Assembly (NCBI GenBank): GCA_019722365.1
Contig: JADFUC010001017.1
Coordinates: forward strand, 1-64,000
Direction: 5' to 3'
DNA: 64,000 nucleotides
DNA from: Lithospermum erythrorhizon
Lineage: Eukaryota > Streptophyta > Magnoliopsida > Boraginales > Boraginaceae
Shown here: positions 22,311 through 33,300 of the stretch, in pieces
Layout: every line of letters begins with the position of its first letter
Position numbering within the stretch: the first letter of the stretch is position 1
The notes under the pieces: model-generated
What the model was told of the DNA's origin: nothing
Databases searched by the model: none
The model's input: the letters and a program-made list of their open reading frames with translations, nothing else
Position numbers and translations under genes: made by a program

Positions 22311-24187
22311 GAGCGATCACTTCATCTTGGTAATCCTTCTGACTAACCAGTTCTTAAAGTGGTTATTAGTATAAGCTAGAAACTGACTGACAACTTGAGA
22401 AACTTAAATCGAGTCCCACCCTCTTAAATCACTACAGCAATGACTACTAAAACACAGTCTGTAGAAGTGTATTGCTTGGCTTAAATCGAATAAAATTGAG
22501 GAGGCCAGGAAATGCCATTTTAGAGAAGTGTAGGAGAGCGATAAAACTTTGTCAACCAATAGTCTGGCTTAGATTAAATATCCATGCATCATCTTTGCCA
22601 GAAGGTGAAGTCCGCGGTAGTATTAAAGAAATCGGAAGCCCAGCATGGTAATGACTTTGCGTTATATTAGAAGTGATGCAAATAGGCCCAGGAGGTAGAG
22701 TCCCGAGCCCACGAATCGAGAGTCGGCCAACGGCCAACACGGGGAATATCTTTGCTAAGGCCTCTGAAGCTTGAATGATATCGGTCGGGCAGTCTGCCAG
22801 TCGAAGTCGAGGCTTGGGGCCAGCGTGTCAAAATGGATTAGAGGCTCACATCCAAATCAGTCGAGTCGAATCGAAATTTCGAGTCGGCCGCCAGTCGGGT
22901 GAGGCTGTCTGTAATGCTCGAATCAAATCGGCTTCAAACAAGCAGGCGTCTACAAATCATCGGCCAAGCCGCTTAGGGACTCGTAGTTTTGAATGATGAA
23001 TCTCTTCGATTTGATAAAAGCGCATGCATTCTTGAATTTTTCTCTGGTGAGTTTTATTTTGTACCCGTTTTATAAATAATAAAAGTGCTAACTTTTGCAT
23101 TACAAGTTCAATCAACTTTCTTATCTAAGATATTCTAAATATTTTGATTTTTTTTTTATATATAATATACTATTTTATAGTTATATTACCAAAATTTTGA
23201 AAACATATACTCCGTGTAAGATGTCTAGACAGACTCATATATTGACTCTGTTGGACTCAGTTCAATTTGCTGGGCATTTGACTGAAGCTCGATCTGTCGG
23301 ACGGTTAACCAACGGGTACACCTTTATTACAATGTTCTAGATGTTAGAAACATTAATGTAGACATTGTAATAAATGTGTACCGGTAGTTTTAAATGGGGA
23401 TCCGCCAAATCCAAAATGTAATCTTTGTAATAACCTCCACCCATTGGAAGTAAACGACACCCATTTGTTAAGAGAAGTAGTCGTTGTAAACACACACCAA
23501 AGTAGAAGTCGCTAATGGCATTAATAGAACACCCGTTTGATCAAATGAGATCTCCTTTGTCCAATTGTCCCAAAATCAATTTTTTTTTTATTCATATAAT
23601 GCTAATTTATTGTACAATGAAGCGTCGATTAAGTAGAAATCTTAGAGATTATGAAGTTCAATATATTATAAGAGAATTTTTTATGTGAAATGGGAGTATA
23701 TGTAAAAAAAAGGAGAAAGAAAGGGAATAAAAGCCACTTCAGATCCAGAATCATATCTGCCTCACAATCCCAAAATAGTTAGCAGTCCTCACATGCCCTT
23801 CTTATTGGTGTCGGAAAAAGCATGAAATTAGAGAATATATCGTTGTCCGCTTATAAACAGGAGTAGTTCTACTTTTATGTAGTAGCAAGACAAATTTATG
23901 AGATATTCGAATCCCTCTACATACATCTCAATACTCCTTTTAGAAGTTTTAAACAATTTATGAAACAAGACTAAAATATATGGAGTATTTCATGTCTATA
24001 AATTAAATAGTAAATAAAATAACAAGTTTTTTTATTCCTATTTCATCTTTAGATTCTATTCAATATTTTTAATACTTTTACCTTTTATTAATCTTTACTT
24101 TGTTGGATATAAATTGATCCATACATTGGAAACAATAATTAACGATTACAATAACTAGATGGAACAAGAAAATTATTGAAACTTACA
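22311..24187. other. Intergenic sequence, no gene recognised
   Basis: 22,660-22,990 is richer in GC, with repeated GAGTCG and CGGCC words and a 73-residue plus frame that lacks any motif. 23,090-24,180 is AT-rich. I see no conserved domain, splice structure or clear repeat boundary. Confidence 0.4.
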
Positions 24188-25022
24188 TGTTCTAAATCAG
24201 AAGTAAAAATTAGTTAATTATCACGATAAGTCATGTGTGCTCCCCATGGTATTGTGCAAACTTGAGATGGAGAAGATGAAGTTTGGAAGTGGCGTTATAT
24301 AGCATCAGAAGGAGAGTGGGAGGAGTGCTCGCTACTAGTGTTATGTCGAAACTCTAGCGCCATGAGTCTGAAATCTGGAAAAAACAGGCACCGGACTCCG
24401 GGATTGAGATGCATGTCTTGTGACGAGCCTTGATTCAGAAAGGGCTGCGAGCCATTTTTTGCTCGGGTTACTCACTTTTACTGATTTGAACCGGAAGCTT
24501 CTAAAGGCGTTTACAGTTGGCATTTGAGTGCAGTAAATGGGCATTATAAGTATTAAGGGTGTTTCTTTAATATTGAAAACGTTTTGATACAACATTTAAG
24601 TGTGATTAGTTCTGTGGTTACAAAACGTCTTCCTCTCCTATATATATAGTGATCATTCAGCAGCTCCTCGGCAGTCGAAGGCAATCGAGTACACACACGA
24701 GATACACCCAGCAGAGTTCCCGTCCACATATTCGTTTCGATTGCTTTTTGATGCGGTGATACCAAACTCATTCGCGGTTCGTCGATTGGTTATTTAGTCT
24801 TGAAGTGAAGTCAATCGTTGGGTAATTTATCACGAGGCTGTCTGCTCTGCGGTCACAGACACCGAATGGAAAGAGGGGCGAATCATTTAAGAAGAGATGT
24901 GTTCGCAGCGACTTCATCCGGATTATTTATTGCATTGTTCATTTCGTCTGTGGTTGTATATGAATAAATTGTTTAACACAAAGTTAATTGTTTTAGCTCC
25001 GTCTTCAGTTAGTTTTCCTACA
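24188..25022 (+). repeat. 5' LTR of the Tnt1-like copia element
   Basis: It aligns with 29,118-30,060 in several blocks, including 'gtgttatg', 'gaacc/aggaagctt', 'aaatgggcatta', 'tcttcctctc...tatata' and the terminal 'agttttcctaca'. The start at TGTTCT is inferred from the 3' LTR start TGTTGG. The AT tract is only about 10 bp here. The PBS after it is too degraded to call with confidence. Confidence 0.82.
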
Positions 25023-25084
25023 ACTTTGGCGGCATTGCTCACTTGACCTTCAATGTCGGTGATGCGGAGAATGATCGGCCCGAA

Positions 25085-25600
25085 GCCTCGGTGTTTTGCG
25101 GAACATAATTTAAGAGAATGGAAAACGAGATGATGTTCTATCTCGCGACCTTGAACTCTGACGGTTCTTGGTAGAGTCCCTACGGTTAATTTGGATGGTG
25201 TATAGGTTTGGGCGCGGTTGACTCACTGAAACATTAGATTATTTGAGTTGGGAGTATCTCTTGACTTACTTATGAGATGATTTGTATAGTGTATAAAGCA
25301 TACCAGCCCTCTGAAGGAAGTTGAAGTAATCTATCCCAACTCCTCTGCGGGGGAGTCGAAGGCTAATGTTGTTGAGGTTGCGACTCTTCTAGATCCTTCA
25401 AAGGGAAGAAGAAGAGTGAGTTTGCTCCAAGGGAAAACTCTTTCAAGAAGAGTGGTTCCACTTCTCAAGGGAACTCGGTGAAGACTTTTGATAGGGTGTG
25501 TTACAATTATAAGCCCAAGAGAAGTAACAATGGGGAGCTAGCGGCTAATGTCAGTGCTTAAGGAATCGGATGAGATCGACTTATCGGTGTGATTTACGAG
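25085..25600 (+). pseudogene. Copia gag with zinc-knuckle remnant (Tnt1-like element)
   Basis: The stretch around 25,390-25,540 encodes a Lys/Ser-rich segment and then VCYNYKPKRSNNGEL, equivalent to the copia CCHC knuckle (CYNCKKPGH....C) with three of its four ligands gone. Earlier gag blocks are broken by frame changes. Context between the 5' LTR and protease fixes the identity. Confidence 0.7.
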
Positions 25601-25990
25601 ATGAATTTTGTAGGGACTAACACAAGTCGTGGATCGACAATTTCAATGAGGCATGATTACTTAGTCAAAGATCATTTTGCTACCTTCAAGTCAATTGCAA
25701 ATGGCGAGAAGATGTACATGGTGACGGTCTGACCTCAGTATTGAGGGAGAATGGGCGTGGTCTTTGAAGATGACTTGAGGAAAGAAGTCACTTTGAATAC
25801 TATTATATGCGTTCGAGAACTTAGAGGAAGAACTTCAAATATCTGAGTTCTCTCCTTAGTAAACATGACTTTAAACTTGTGATCGAGTCTGATAAAGTTG
25901 TATTGTTTAAGTCGGGCATGTTTGTAGGAAAAAGCTATGTGTTAGATGGCCTTTTCAAGATGAATGTAATGGTTGTGAACCATATGAATA
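25600..25990 (+). pseudogene. Copia protease and GAG-pre-integrase region (Tnt1-like element)
   Basis: Plus-strand readings include HFATFKSIANGEKMYMVTV (about 25,670-25,725), matching the region after the protease active site, and LLSKHDFKLVIESDKVVLFK then SGMFVGKSYVLDGLFKMNV (25,855-25,970), the pre-integrase block of Tnt1-like pol. The active-site DSGA itself is not intact in what I can read. Confidence 0.78.
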
Positions 25991-26890
25991 AAACAAGTGT
26001 TACGTATGTTAGTGAGTATTCTAATTTATGACTTAGTAGGCTAGGTCATGTGAACTCCAATTCTTTGCGAAGAATGGTGAAGATGAATCACATACCAAAT
26101 GATCAGATTTTTAAAGGTTACAAGTAGCCAAACTTGTGGTTAGAAATAGCAAGCCTTTTGATCTTGTTCACAGTGATATATGTGACATGAGCCCGATACA
26201 ATCTAAAGGTGGAAATGAGTATTTTATCACCTTTGTAGATGATTGTACGAAATTTTGCTATGTATACTTGATGAAAAGTAAACATGAGGCAATAGAGAAG
26301 TTTGCTCTCTATAAAAAGAAGTTGAGAATCAACTTGAGAAAAAGATAAAGGTGGTGCAAAGTAATAGAGTTGGTGAGTACGTCTCCTCCTTTGGGCAATT
26401 TTGTGCCGAGCGTGGTATTATTCACGAAGTGACATCACCATATTCCCCTCAATCAATGGGATGGGTAAAGGAGAAGAATCGATCATTGAAAGAGATATCA
26501 TCGTTGTTGATAAGTTCGGGCTTACCCCAAAAAGATATATGGCGGGGAAGTAATCCTTACAACCAACTATCTTTGAACAAGATTCCTCGCAAGGATGAGG
26601 ATAAGACTCTGTTTGAGTTGTTGAAAGGTAGAGTTCCAACCTACAAACATCTTTGAGTGTGGGGGTGTTTAGCGAAGGTCATGGTACCTCCTCCTAAGCA
26701 GGTAACCATTTTACCTAAGACGGTTGATGCGATATTTTTTGGGTATGCACTTAATAGTAACGCATATCTCTTTCTAGTGCATAAGAGTGAGAACTCACGG
26801 GTGCACAAGAATACAATATTAGAGTTATGGAATGCCACGTTCTTTGAACATGTCTTTTCGATAGTGTCGATCTTGTGAGATTCTGATGAA
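25990..26890 (+). pseudogene. Copia integrase (Tnt1-like element)
   Basis: Two adjoining frames (26,136-26,348 and 26,351-26,656) and a third (26,657-26,878) carry the integrase core: LVHSDICDMSP (first Asp), YFITFVDDCTKFCYVYLMKS, then VQSNRVGEYVS, where the second catalytic Asp of the usual SDRGGEY is Asn, then PYSPQSMGWVKEKNRSLKE around the third acidic residue. The third frame reads WGCLAKVMVPPPK, the conserved region after the core. A 1-bp-type break separates the first two frames. The Asp to Asn change would inactivate the enzyme. Confidence 0.88.
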
Positions 26891-26999
26891 TCAAAGTAAG
26901 GAAGTTGAGGATGAAGAGCGTAGTAAAAGGGCACTCGAGAAGGCGTTTGGTCATGATTTTGTAGCGTATGGCGAAGTGAACCTCGAACTTACCAAGAGG

Positions 27000-27640
27000 C
27001 AGTCAGTTCAACTGATGGTCCGTTTGGAAGGAAGCTATACGAAGTGAAGTGGATTCAATTCTGTAGAATCACACTTGGAAATTGGTGGATCTTCCGCCAG
27101 GGTGTAAAGCTCTAAAGTCCAAATAGGTCTTTAAGAGGAAAAGAAAAGTTGATGGGACGATTGATAAGTAAAAAGGTAGACTAGTCATCTGTAGGAATAG
27201 ACAGAAAGAAGGACTAGGCTACTTTGATACTTATTCCCGTCATGAGGATAATCGATCGGGATAATCACAAAATTCTTTGCTTTGGGCAATTTGGATGTAC
27301 ATCAAATGGATATGAAAACAGATTTCTTAAATGGAGATTTAGATGAAGAAATCTACATGGAACAACTTGGGGATTTTACAGTTCCGGGTAAAGAAGAGAA
27401 AGTTTGTCGACTTGTCAAATCCTTGTATGGGTTAAAACAAGCGCCTAAGCAATGGCATGAGAAGTTTGACAAGGCAGTACTTTTGAGTAGATTTAAAAGC
27501 AATGAGTGTGATAAGTGTGTGTATGTGAAGTCCACTAGAGAGGGATATGTAATTCTCTTCTTATATTTGGATGACATTCTCATTGTTGGTAGTAATCAAA
27601 TGATGATTCAGTTCACCAAAGATATTTGTTGAACTCAAAT
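27000..27640 (+). pseudogene. Copia reverse transcriptase (Tnt1-like element)
   Basis: The 116-residue frame 27,282-27,632 contains MDMKTDFLNGDLDEEIYMEQ, YGLKQAPKQWHEKFD and the catalytic YLDDILIVGSN, the three hallmark RT blocks in order. This is the best-preserved piece of the element. Upstream RT sequence (27,000-27,280) is shifted in frame. Confidence 0.9.
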
Positions 27641-28560
27641 TTTGATATGAAGAACATGGGCCAAGCAGATGTCATTTGGAAGTCGTGTGAACTCTTGATG
27701 TTTTAATTAATTAACTCCAATCACACTATATCGAAACGATTCTTGGGGAAAGTTGCCAAGATTATTTGGGAGTGTGTAAAACTCTAGTGGATGAACATCG
27801 ATACCTCTCGAAAAATAAAGGGGATAGTATGTCTCAGCTTGAGTATTCTCAAGTAATTGGGCGTCTTATGTACTTGATGAGTTGTACTAGACCGGATATA
27901 GCTTATTCAGTAAGCAAGCTGAGTAGATATACGACTAATTCGAGTAGGGATCATTGGGAAGCTTTGATCCAGATGCGTACTTGAGATATAGTTGGAGTTC
28001 ACGGGCGCACTATCTGGCGTTATCGGCCTCTTGAGTGCAGTGATGCGGGTGGATATCGGTCTTGGTGACCATAATGGCTACAAGTGGATATGTATTCACT
28101 TTAGGCGGTGCGACTGTGTCGTGGAAGTTCTCAAAGCAAGCGGTAATAGCCAGATCCACGATGGAGTCTGAGTTTATCTCTTTGGACAAGTGTGAGGAAG
28201 AAGTCGAATGGTTACGACAATTCCTTGAGGACATTCCAGAGTGGGAAAGCCTACGCCTCCAATTTGCATATATTATGACAATGAGTCTACAATTAGGAGG
28301 GCACGAAACCACATGTATAATGGTAAGTCGAGACATATTTGTCGGCGTCATAGCACCATTAGACAATTAATCATGGGTTATCGTTGTTGATCGAAGTGAG
28401 ATCAAAAGGATAACATTAACGGATCCATTAACCGAGGTGTTAGAGCGAACTGATTGAAAATTCATCGAGGAAATGAATGAGATTAAAATCCCTTTGAGAC
28501 AATATGCGATGGCCCGGCAACTACCTAGTTAGTGATCCCAAGTCGAGGTTCAAGGAAGAA
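27641..28560 (+). pseudogene. RT thumb and RNase H (Tnt1-like element)
   Basis: Frame 27,766-27,984 reads [20 protein letters not shown] and [19 protein letters not shown], the conserved post-RT segment. Frame 28,062-28,370 reads [19 protein letters not shown] and [20 protein letters not shown], the RNase H core with the STMESE motif. Frame breaks lie between the two at about 27,985-28,060. Confidence 0.88.
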
Positions 28561-29117
28561 CTGGCTCATATTGCATAAGTAGATCATTGTGGGGAATTTT
28601 CCTACCTATTCCTAGATGAGAAACAGTGATACCCGTGGGGATAAGGTTAAGCTATGTTTTTAATGACTCTTTGAGATTTTGAAGGAATAATGTGGGTTAC
28701 TCAAGTTAAAGAATATGAGGAGTCACCTATGTGAGCTAAAGTGAGGGCATCTTTAGAAGAGAAATGTTCGGAGGGTGCATTTCTTGGCAAATCCACAGGG
28801 AGCCGAGGCATGTGTCAAGGCCTAACCCGGACCCAAATAGTGAGCGTCACGATTGGATGGACACGTATGAAGTATGTCATCATTTCCTACAAAAACGGAT
28901 TAATTCACAAAACATCGGGTCTCTTATGTCTGTTGTAAATGGCAAACATATGTACACAAGGGAAGGTTTCAAGGATGTCGCTGTCATCCTATCTGAAAGT
29001 CGGTCCTTGTTGTTATCACTATTTTTTTTAGTCAAAATCTTTTCAAATTTGTATCTAGTGGGGGATATTTTTATTTGTGATTTTGTTTTGAATACAAATT
29101 TTGATTCATGTGTGGGA
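28561..29117 (+). other. 3' untranslated tail and polypurine tract of the Tnt1-like element
   Basis: No conserved domain follows RNase H. An RNA tail of a few hundred bases runs to a purine-rich GTGTGGGA at 29,110-29,117, directly before the 3' LTR start TGTTGG. A second purine-rich string, 'agtgggggata', lies at 29,057. The 191-residue frame 28,764-29,339 spans the tail and LTR and looks like chance. Confidence 0.6.
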
Positions 29118-29625
29118 TGTTGGATAATGTGTTGTGAATTCAAAATTTGCAAGCCATGTGTAATAATACATGGTGTTGTGCCGAACTTGGAATGGAGAGA
29201 AAAGTTTAAGAGTGACGTTGTACTACATGGGAGGAGTGGGAGGCAGTCTTCGCTCTCCGACCTTAGTAAATGTGTTCTTAGTGTTATGCCAAAATTTTAT
29301 CTGGCGCCCTCATGGGGGTGCAAATCACAGGAAAAATGAGGCTGAGGATCACAGGGTCGGAGGTGCGTGTGCGAGACACTGGGACATGAATGTAGTTCCA
29401 AAAAGGAAGGGGGGCTTCACGAGCCCATCTTTTGCTCCCGGGTAGCTCGTTTTTCATTTTGAACAGGAAGCTTCGAGGAAACATTTTGATTTAGCATTTG
29501 GAGTACAATCAAATGGGCATTACAAATCATTAAAGGATGTTTAGTGCTCTTTAATCTTGAAAAGCGTTTGATTGACATTTAAATGTGATTATTACTGAGA
29601 TTCAAAGGAAAACTTATCTTCCTCT

Positions 29626-29687
<62 letters not shown>

Positions 29688-30060
29688 CATTCAACTTGGC
29701 ACAAATAGAATTCGACAGACAGAGTGAGAATTACATACACATATATGCAGAAATAAGAGGCTGCAAATCCCTCTTCATTTTTATTGTTTTGGTTTCGTAA
29801 TCTTGGTGGATTGTGATTTAAGTTGATTGGTTCGGTAGTCTTTGGTGAAGTCAATGGTTGGGTGATTTATCACGAGGAAACAATCTCTGCGAGTCTTAAG
29901 CACGAATGGAAGAGGACGAATCTGTTTTAAGGAAAGCGTGTTCGCGCCGCCATCTGATTGACTGTGTTCATTTGGTCTGTGGTTTGTATATGAATAAATT
30001 GTGGTTGTTTCTTTGCAAAGTTATTTGTTTTAGCTCTATCTCCAAGTCAGTTTTCCTACA
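29118..30060 (+). repeat. 3' LTR of the Tnt1-like copia element
   Basis: Direct-repeat partner of 24,188-25,022. It starts TGTTGGATAATG and ends TTTTCCTACA. It is longer than the 5' LTR, in part because of an expanded AT dinucleotide tract. Confidence 0.85.
29629..29684. repeat. (AT)28 microsatellite in the 3' LTR
   Basis: Fifty-six uninterrupted bases of AT. The matching site in the 5' LTR (about 24,640-24,649) holds only about five units, so the expansion happened after insertion. Confidence 0.95.
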
Positions 30061-30861
30061 ATATTACCCTTTTGAAACCAAACGAGAGTTAGCTCTATTA
30101 TAAAAAACAATTTAGACAGCACTTCAAATAAGCATCATTTTAAAGTTACGTTCATTAATTTTTTTGTTCATTTATGATTTATTAATGATAGAAATGAAAA
30201 TTATGTCATTTTATAATATTTTAACTACTTGATACGTTTTGAAGTATCATCTAATCTCTAAAATCATTAATATAAATAAGATTATTTTTAACTTTTTAGA
30301 TAATGTGTATCAATTTGTTCAACGAATTTTGGTAGACATACTAATTAGATTCATAGAATAATTTTGAATTTTTAAAATTGTACCATCTTAAAATGCTATA
30401 TTTTTATATTGTATATCATTTTTATATTGAAATAAGTATATATAATTAATAAAAATTAATGAATCATATCATTAATTAACTGTATCCGTGTATCCGTAAG
30501 GCTGAAAGCGGAAACACATTTGCCTTCATTTATCACCGACGAAGGAATCTTCCATCTAATCTCTCCAACGGTGAAGTGTCCAATAAAAACTCAGATATTA
30601 GCATTCAATTAATATAAGGATTAATATTAGTGAGCTTGAATAATGGTATCAAGTTAATAAAACAAGTACTATCATTGAATATATATATCAAATTTTATAC
30701 ATCATATATAAATTATTTAAGTCCACTATTAAAAAAAGTCAACTATCAAAATAATTTGGGTTTAAATCATCCAACACAAACCCAAATCGAAATCAGATAC
30801 AAAATCAAATAACATAACCCATAATATTGTTTCAAGAACTTAAATAAATACATTGCATTAG
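30061..30861. other. AT-rich intergenic sequence downstream of the membrane-protein gene
   Basis: Very AT-rich, without conserved frames. It should contain the 3' UTR of the minus-strand gene that ends at 30,862. I see no clean AATAAA signal on the minus strand close to the stop. Confidence 0.45.
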
Positions 30862-31215
30862 CTAATCTCCTTCATCATCACCTCCAAAGATGGAGAACCT
30901 ATTGTAAAGCAAGAACAAAACAAGAAGAAGAAACAAAGCAACCCCAACAGGAGAGCCACTAACCCTATGAATAGTATTGGGTTCACCAGTTGAGAAAATG
31001 CCTGAAACAAAAGATCCACTATCTGATGAAAGAAACTGGATGACTAGTAGAAGGATAATAGGAAGTAGAAGTAACCCAATTGGACTAAGCATCTCAGCTA
31101 TGAACTCTGTTATGGCTTCACCATTTTCCCCCAAGAATGAAGGGAGGAAGAGCACCGCCACTACCACCACCGCGAAGATGATTCCATGCGGAGGACCTTG
31201 GCGTTCTTCGATCAT
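30862..31215 (-). CDS. Small plant membrane protein of unknown function, 117 residues
   Basis: This is the only intact gene-like frame in the window. It starts MIEERQGPPHG at 31,215 and ends in TAG. Three hydrophobic segments are visible: residues about 12-29 (IIFAVVVVAVLFLP), 43-62 (LSPIGLLLLPIILLLVIQFL) and 89-104 (PVGVALFLLLVLFLLY). Between the second and third lies SSDSGSFVSGIFSTGEPNTI then HRVSGS, and the C terminus is acidic (FGGDDEGD). The pattern matches, from memory, a conserved plant-specific family annotated only as transmembrane or hypothetical protein; its biochemical role is unknown. The same frame is open to 31,617 (251 residues), but the family resemblance begins at Met-135 of that longer frame, so I chose the inner start. 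It appears to be single-exon. Lack of frameshifts, unlike all neighbours, supports a functional gene. Confidence 0.82.
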   Translation of the reverse strand: MIEERQGPPHGIIFAVVVVAVLFLPSFLGENGEAITEFIAEMLSPIGLLLLPIILLLVIQFLSSDSGSFVSGIFSTGEPNTIHRVSGSPVGVALFLLLVLFLLYNRFSIFGGDDEGD

Positions 31216-31850
31216 GATGTTTGAGGTTGTTGGTTTCTTCACTTTCTTGGTTGGTAGTAGTGTCAAGTGTGGTTTGCCTTTTGGTAGAAACAAATGACAA
31301 GATTTTGAGGTTAAAATAAGTAGATTGGGAGTTTTTGACGCGCTCTCCTTACCAATATACGGGATCAGCTGAACTGTTATACACACCCCAGAACACTGTT
31401 TAAAAAGTAAAACGAATATTTTACCTCCTATTCGTAGTCGCTTTAGCTTACGCAAATTACGCGCAGAAAATGGGGCCATTTTAAGACAAAAAATACTATT
31501 TCGCCACAGATATCGGATCCCTGGATCACCCACAATTATTGTTTTACTCTTTTGTGGGCAAGCTAACACGCCAAGCGCTATAATATACAGTTTAATTTTT
31601 TCTCTCGCTAATAGCATAATAAACCAGCTTTATATGCTTTCGCTGACAACAGTTTCATTTGAGTATTAAGACAATAAGCGAGTTTTTTATATGCTTCTAT
31701 GATAAAAAAAAAACTACTTACTTTCATGTTTATAAGCAATTAAATATCAAGATAATTCGGTTGTTAGCTAAGAAGCATGTTATTAACTTGTTTATAAACA
31801 CATTCTTATAAAAATGAATTAAATAATTAATCATATTTAAAGAAAATGTA
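31216..31850 (-). promoter_or_regulatory. Upstream region of the membrane-protein gene, with in-frame open stretch
   Basis: The gene's frame continues upstream without a stop for 134 codons to an ATG at 31,617. The part near the start (Lys/Thr/Pro-rich) looks like a 5' leader. Further upstream it is more GC-balanced than its surroundings. A TATA-like string on the minus strand (GCATATAAAGC) lies at about 31,629-31,639, just upstream of that ATG. Promoter position is inferred. 31,640-31,850 is AT-rich. Confidence 0.4.
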
Positions 31851-32140
31851 AATTAATTACATAAGAATGAATTTACAAATTAATTACATAAGAATGAATT
31901 AAATAATTAATTACATAAAAATAAATTAAAAATTAATTATATAAGTATGTATTAAATTATTAATTATATAAGAATGAATTAAATAATTAATTACATAAAA
32001 TAAAATAATTAATTAATTACATAAGAATAAATTAAATAATTAATTACATAAGAATAAATTAAATAATTAATTACATAAGAATAAATTAAATAATTAATTA
32101 CATAAGTAGAAATTAAATAATTAATTACATAAAGAATTTA
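31850..32140. repeat. AT-rich minisatellite, 27-bp unit, about 10 copies
   Basis: The unit is TTAATTACATAAGAATAAAT followed by TAAATAA, repeated with small changes. The right half (31,985-32,135) is nearly uniform and the left half is diverged, so the array appears to have grown from the right side. Confidence 0.92.
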
Positions 32141-33060
32141 ATTAAATAACGACGAAAGTTTAAAACACTTCGTCAGCGCATGTACTTGATATCTTTAGCG
32201 ACGGAGCGGTTCATCCGCCCAAGAATGCCAATAAATCGATTATATCTCTATATTGAATTTCTAAACCTCGAAATGGAAGATATCTCGCCCATTTTTCCAA
32301 TACAACGCTATCTAGGATAAGATGATCAATGCCGATCGTAAGGTAGCCTACAATTAAATTAATAAATTAATTCAATAGCGAAACGGTTATCTCATAATCG
32401 GTAGATGTGATCTTGGCTCAATATGTGCCCATTTCTCCCTCCATCATCATTCCCCAAACCAAGTGCTCTATCAAGGGTCTCCTCGATCCAAAGATACCCC
32501 AAGATGTGCTGTTCTCTACACGCTAAGAACGCCTCAAATACCTATGATTATACGCGGTACCACGACGCGGTCCACATTCGGGCAATGTCATCATTTATCT
32601 ACGTGAGCCCATCAAGAGCGGTGATATTCCTGGTAACGTTTCAACATCTCGAACGGTTCTCTAAGCATCCGCCAGAAGTCAGTGGGTGTTGTAAAGCAGA
32701 TAGCAGTTAAGATCGCCTTAACCCGAGCCATTAATCAAGATTCCCATAACGCCAACGCCAAATAAGCTTCTAAAGTTCGGGCAGCTACTATTTCCATGTA
32801 CATCGGGTAAATTTTTCAATATAAGTGGAGCATATACGAGGGAATCGGGTCGGCATAAATGTAACCTTATAATGCAGAATTCGGCCCACGCATAGGCGAC
32901 TTACTTAACTTCATGGGAGAGGGGGGCATTCGATTAGTGACTCGATTTCAGACTCACAGTGCACGAGAAACAAGGTACAATCCACCGAATTAAGCCAATG
33001 TTTATATGCAAACTAGCAAAAATTTCATGCTTCTTTTGCATCAAGCACATAAAGAATTGG
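32141..33060. other. Unassigned mixed-composition sequence
   Basis: Less AT-rich than its surroundings. A 95-residue plus frame (32,423-32,710) and a minus frame (33,128-32,934) show no recognisable domain. Sharp composition change at 32,150 suggests a repeat boundary. I cannot name it. Confidence 0.35.
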
Positions 33061-33300
33061 CTTGTAACGTTATAAACACAAGCTGAATTCGCTTGTTCTC
33101 CTCGGCACCGATCCCTACAAACCCACATGAATTACTTGACTATACATGTTTCACGAAAACCGAGGTTAGGTTAACAAATTTGTTCCTTGCTTCTTATAAA
33201 ACAAGCAAACTCATTTCATGCTTTTTATGAAACAAGCGAACTTGTTCCTTGTTTCTTATAAAACTAGCGAACTCATTGAATGCTTGTTATGAAATAAACT
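33060..33300. repeat. Repeat module, copy 1, with 31-bp tandem units
   Basis: 33,085-33,160 shares ordered blocks with 34,595-34,690: 'cacaagc..aatt.gcttgt', 'ttcctcg', 'cccacatg/cccatgtg', 'gactatacat.tttcac' and 'aaa..gaggt'. It is followed by about four 31-bp units (33,165-33,300) of the form AACAAGCGAACTCATTTCAT followed by GCTTGTTATGA. Confidence 0.7.

Larger units (their letters stand above)
24188..30060 (+). mobile_element. Ty1/copia LTR retrotransposon (Tnt1-like), decayed
   Basis: Direct repeats at about 24,188-25,022 and 29,118-30,060 flank plus-strand domains in copia order: gag, zinc knuckle, protease, integrase, RT, RNase H. Protein blocks closely follow the pol of tobacco Tnt1-type elements (for example CAERGIIHEVTSPYSPQS and YLDDILIVGSN). 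PPT-like GTGTGGGA sits just before TGTTGG at the 3' LTR. Both LTRs end in TTTTCCTACA. Stops and frameshifts divide the polyprotein into at least seven pieces, so it is inactive. No clean target-site duplication was found. Confidence 0.92.

Noticed and set aside
28764..29339. 191-residue plus frame after RNase H
   Set aside because: It runs across the polypurine tract into the 3' LTR, which cannot be coding for a separate conserved protein. The composition is hydrophobic through T-richness.
31216..31617. Calling the membrane protein as 251 residues from the upstream ATG
   Set aside because: The family-like sequence begins at the inner Met (31,215) and the upstream reading shows no recognisable domain. 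It is kept as a finding, not as the CDS.
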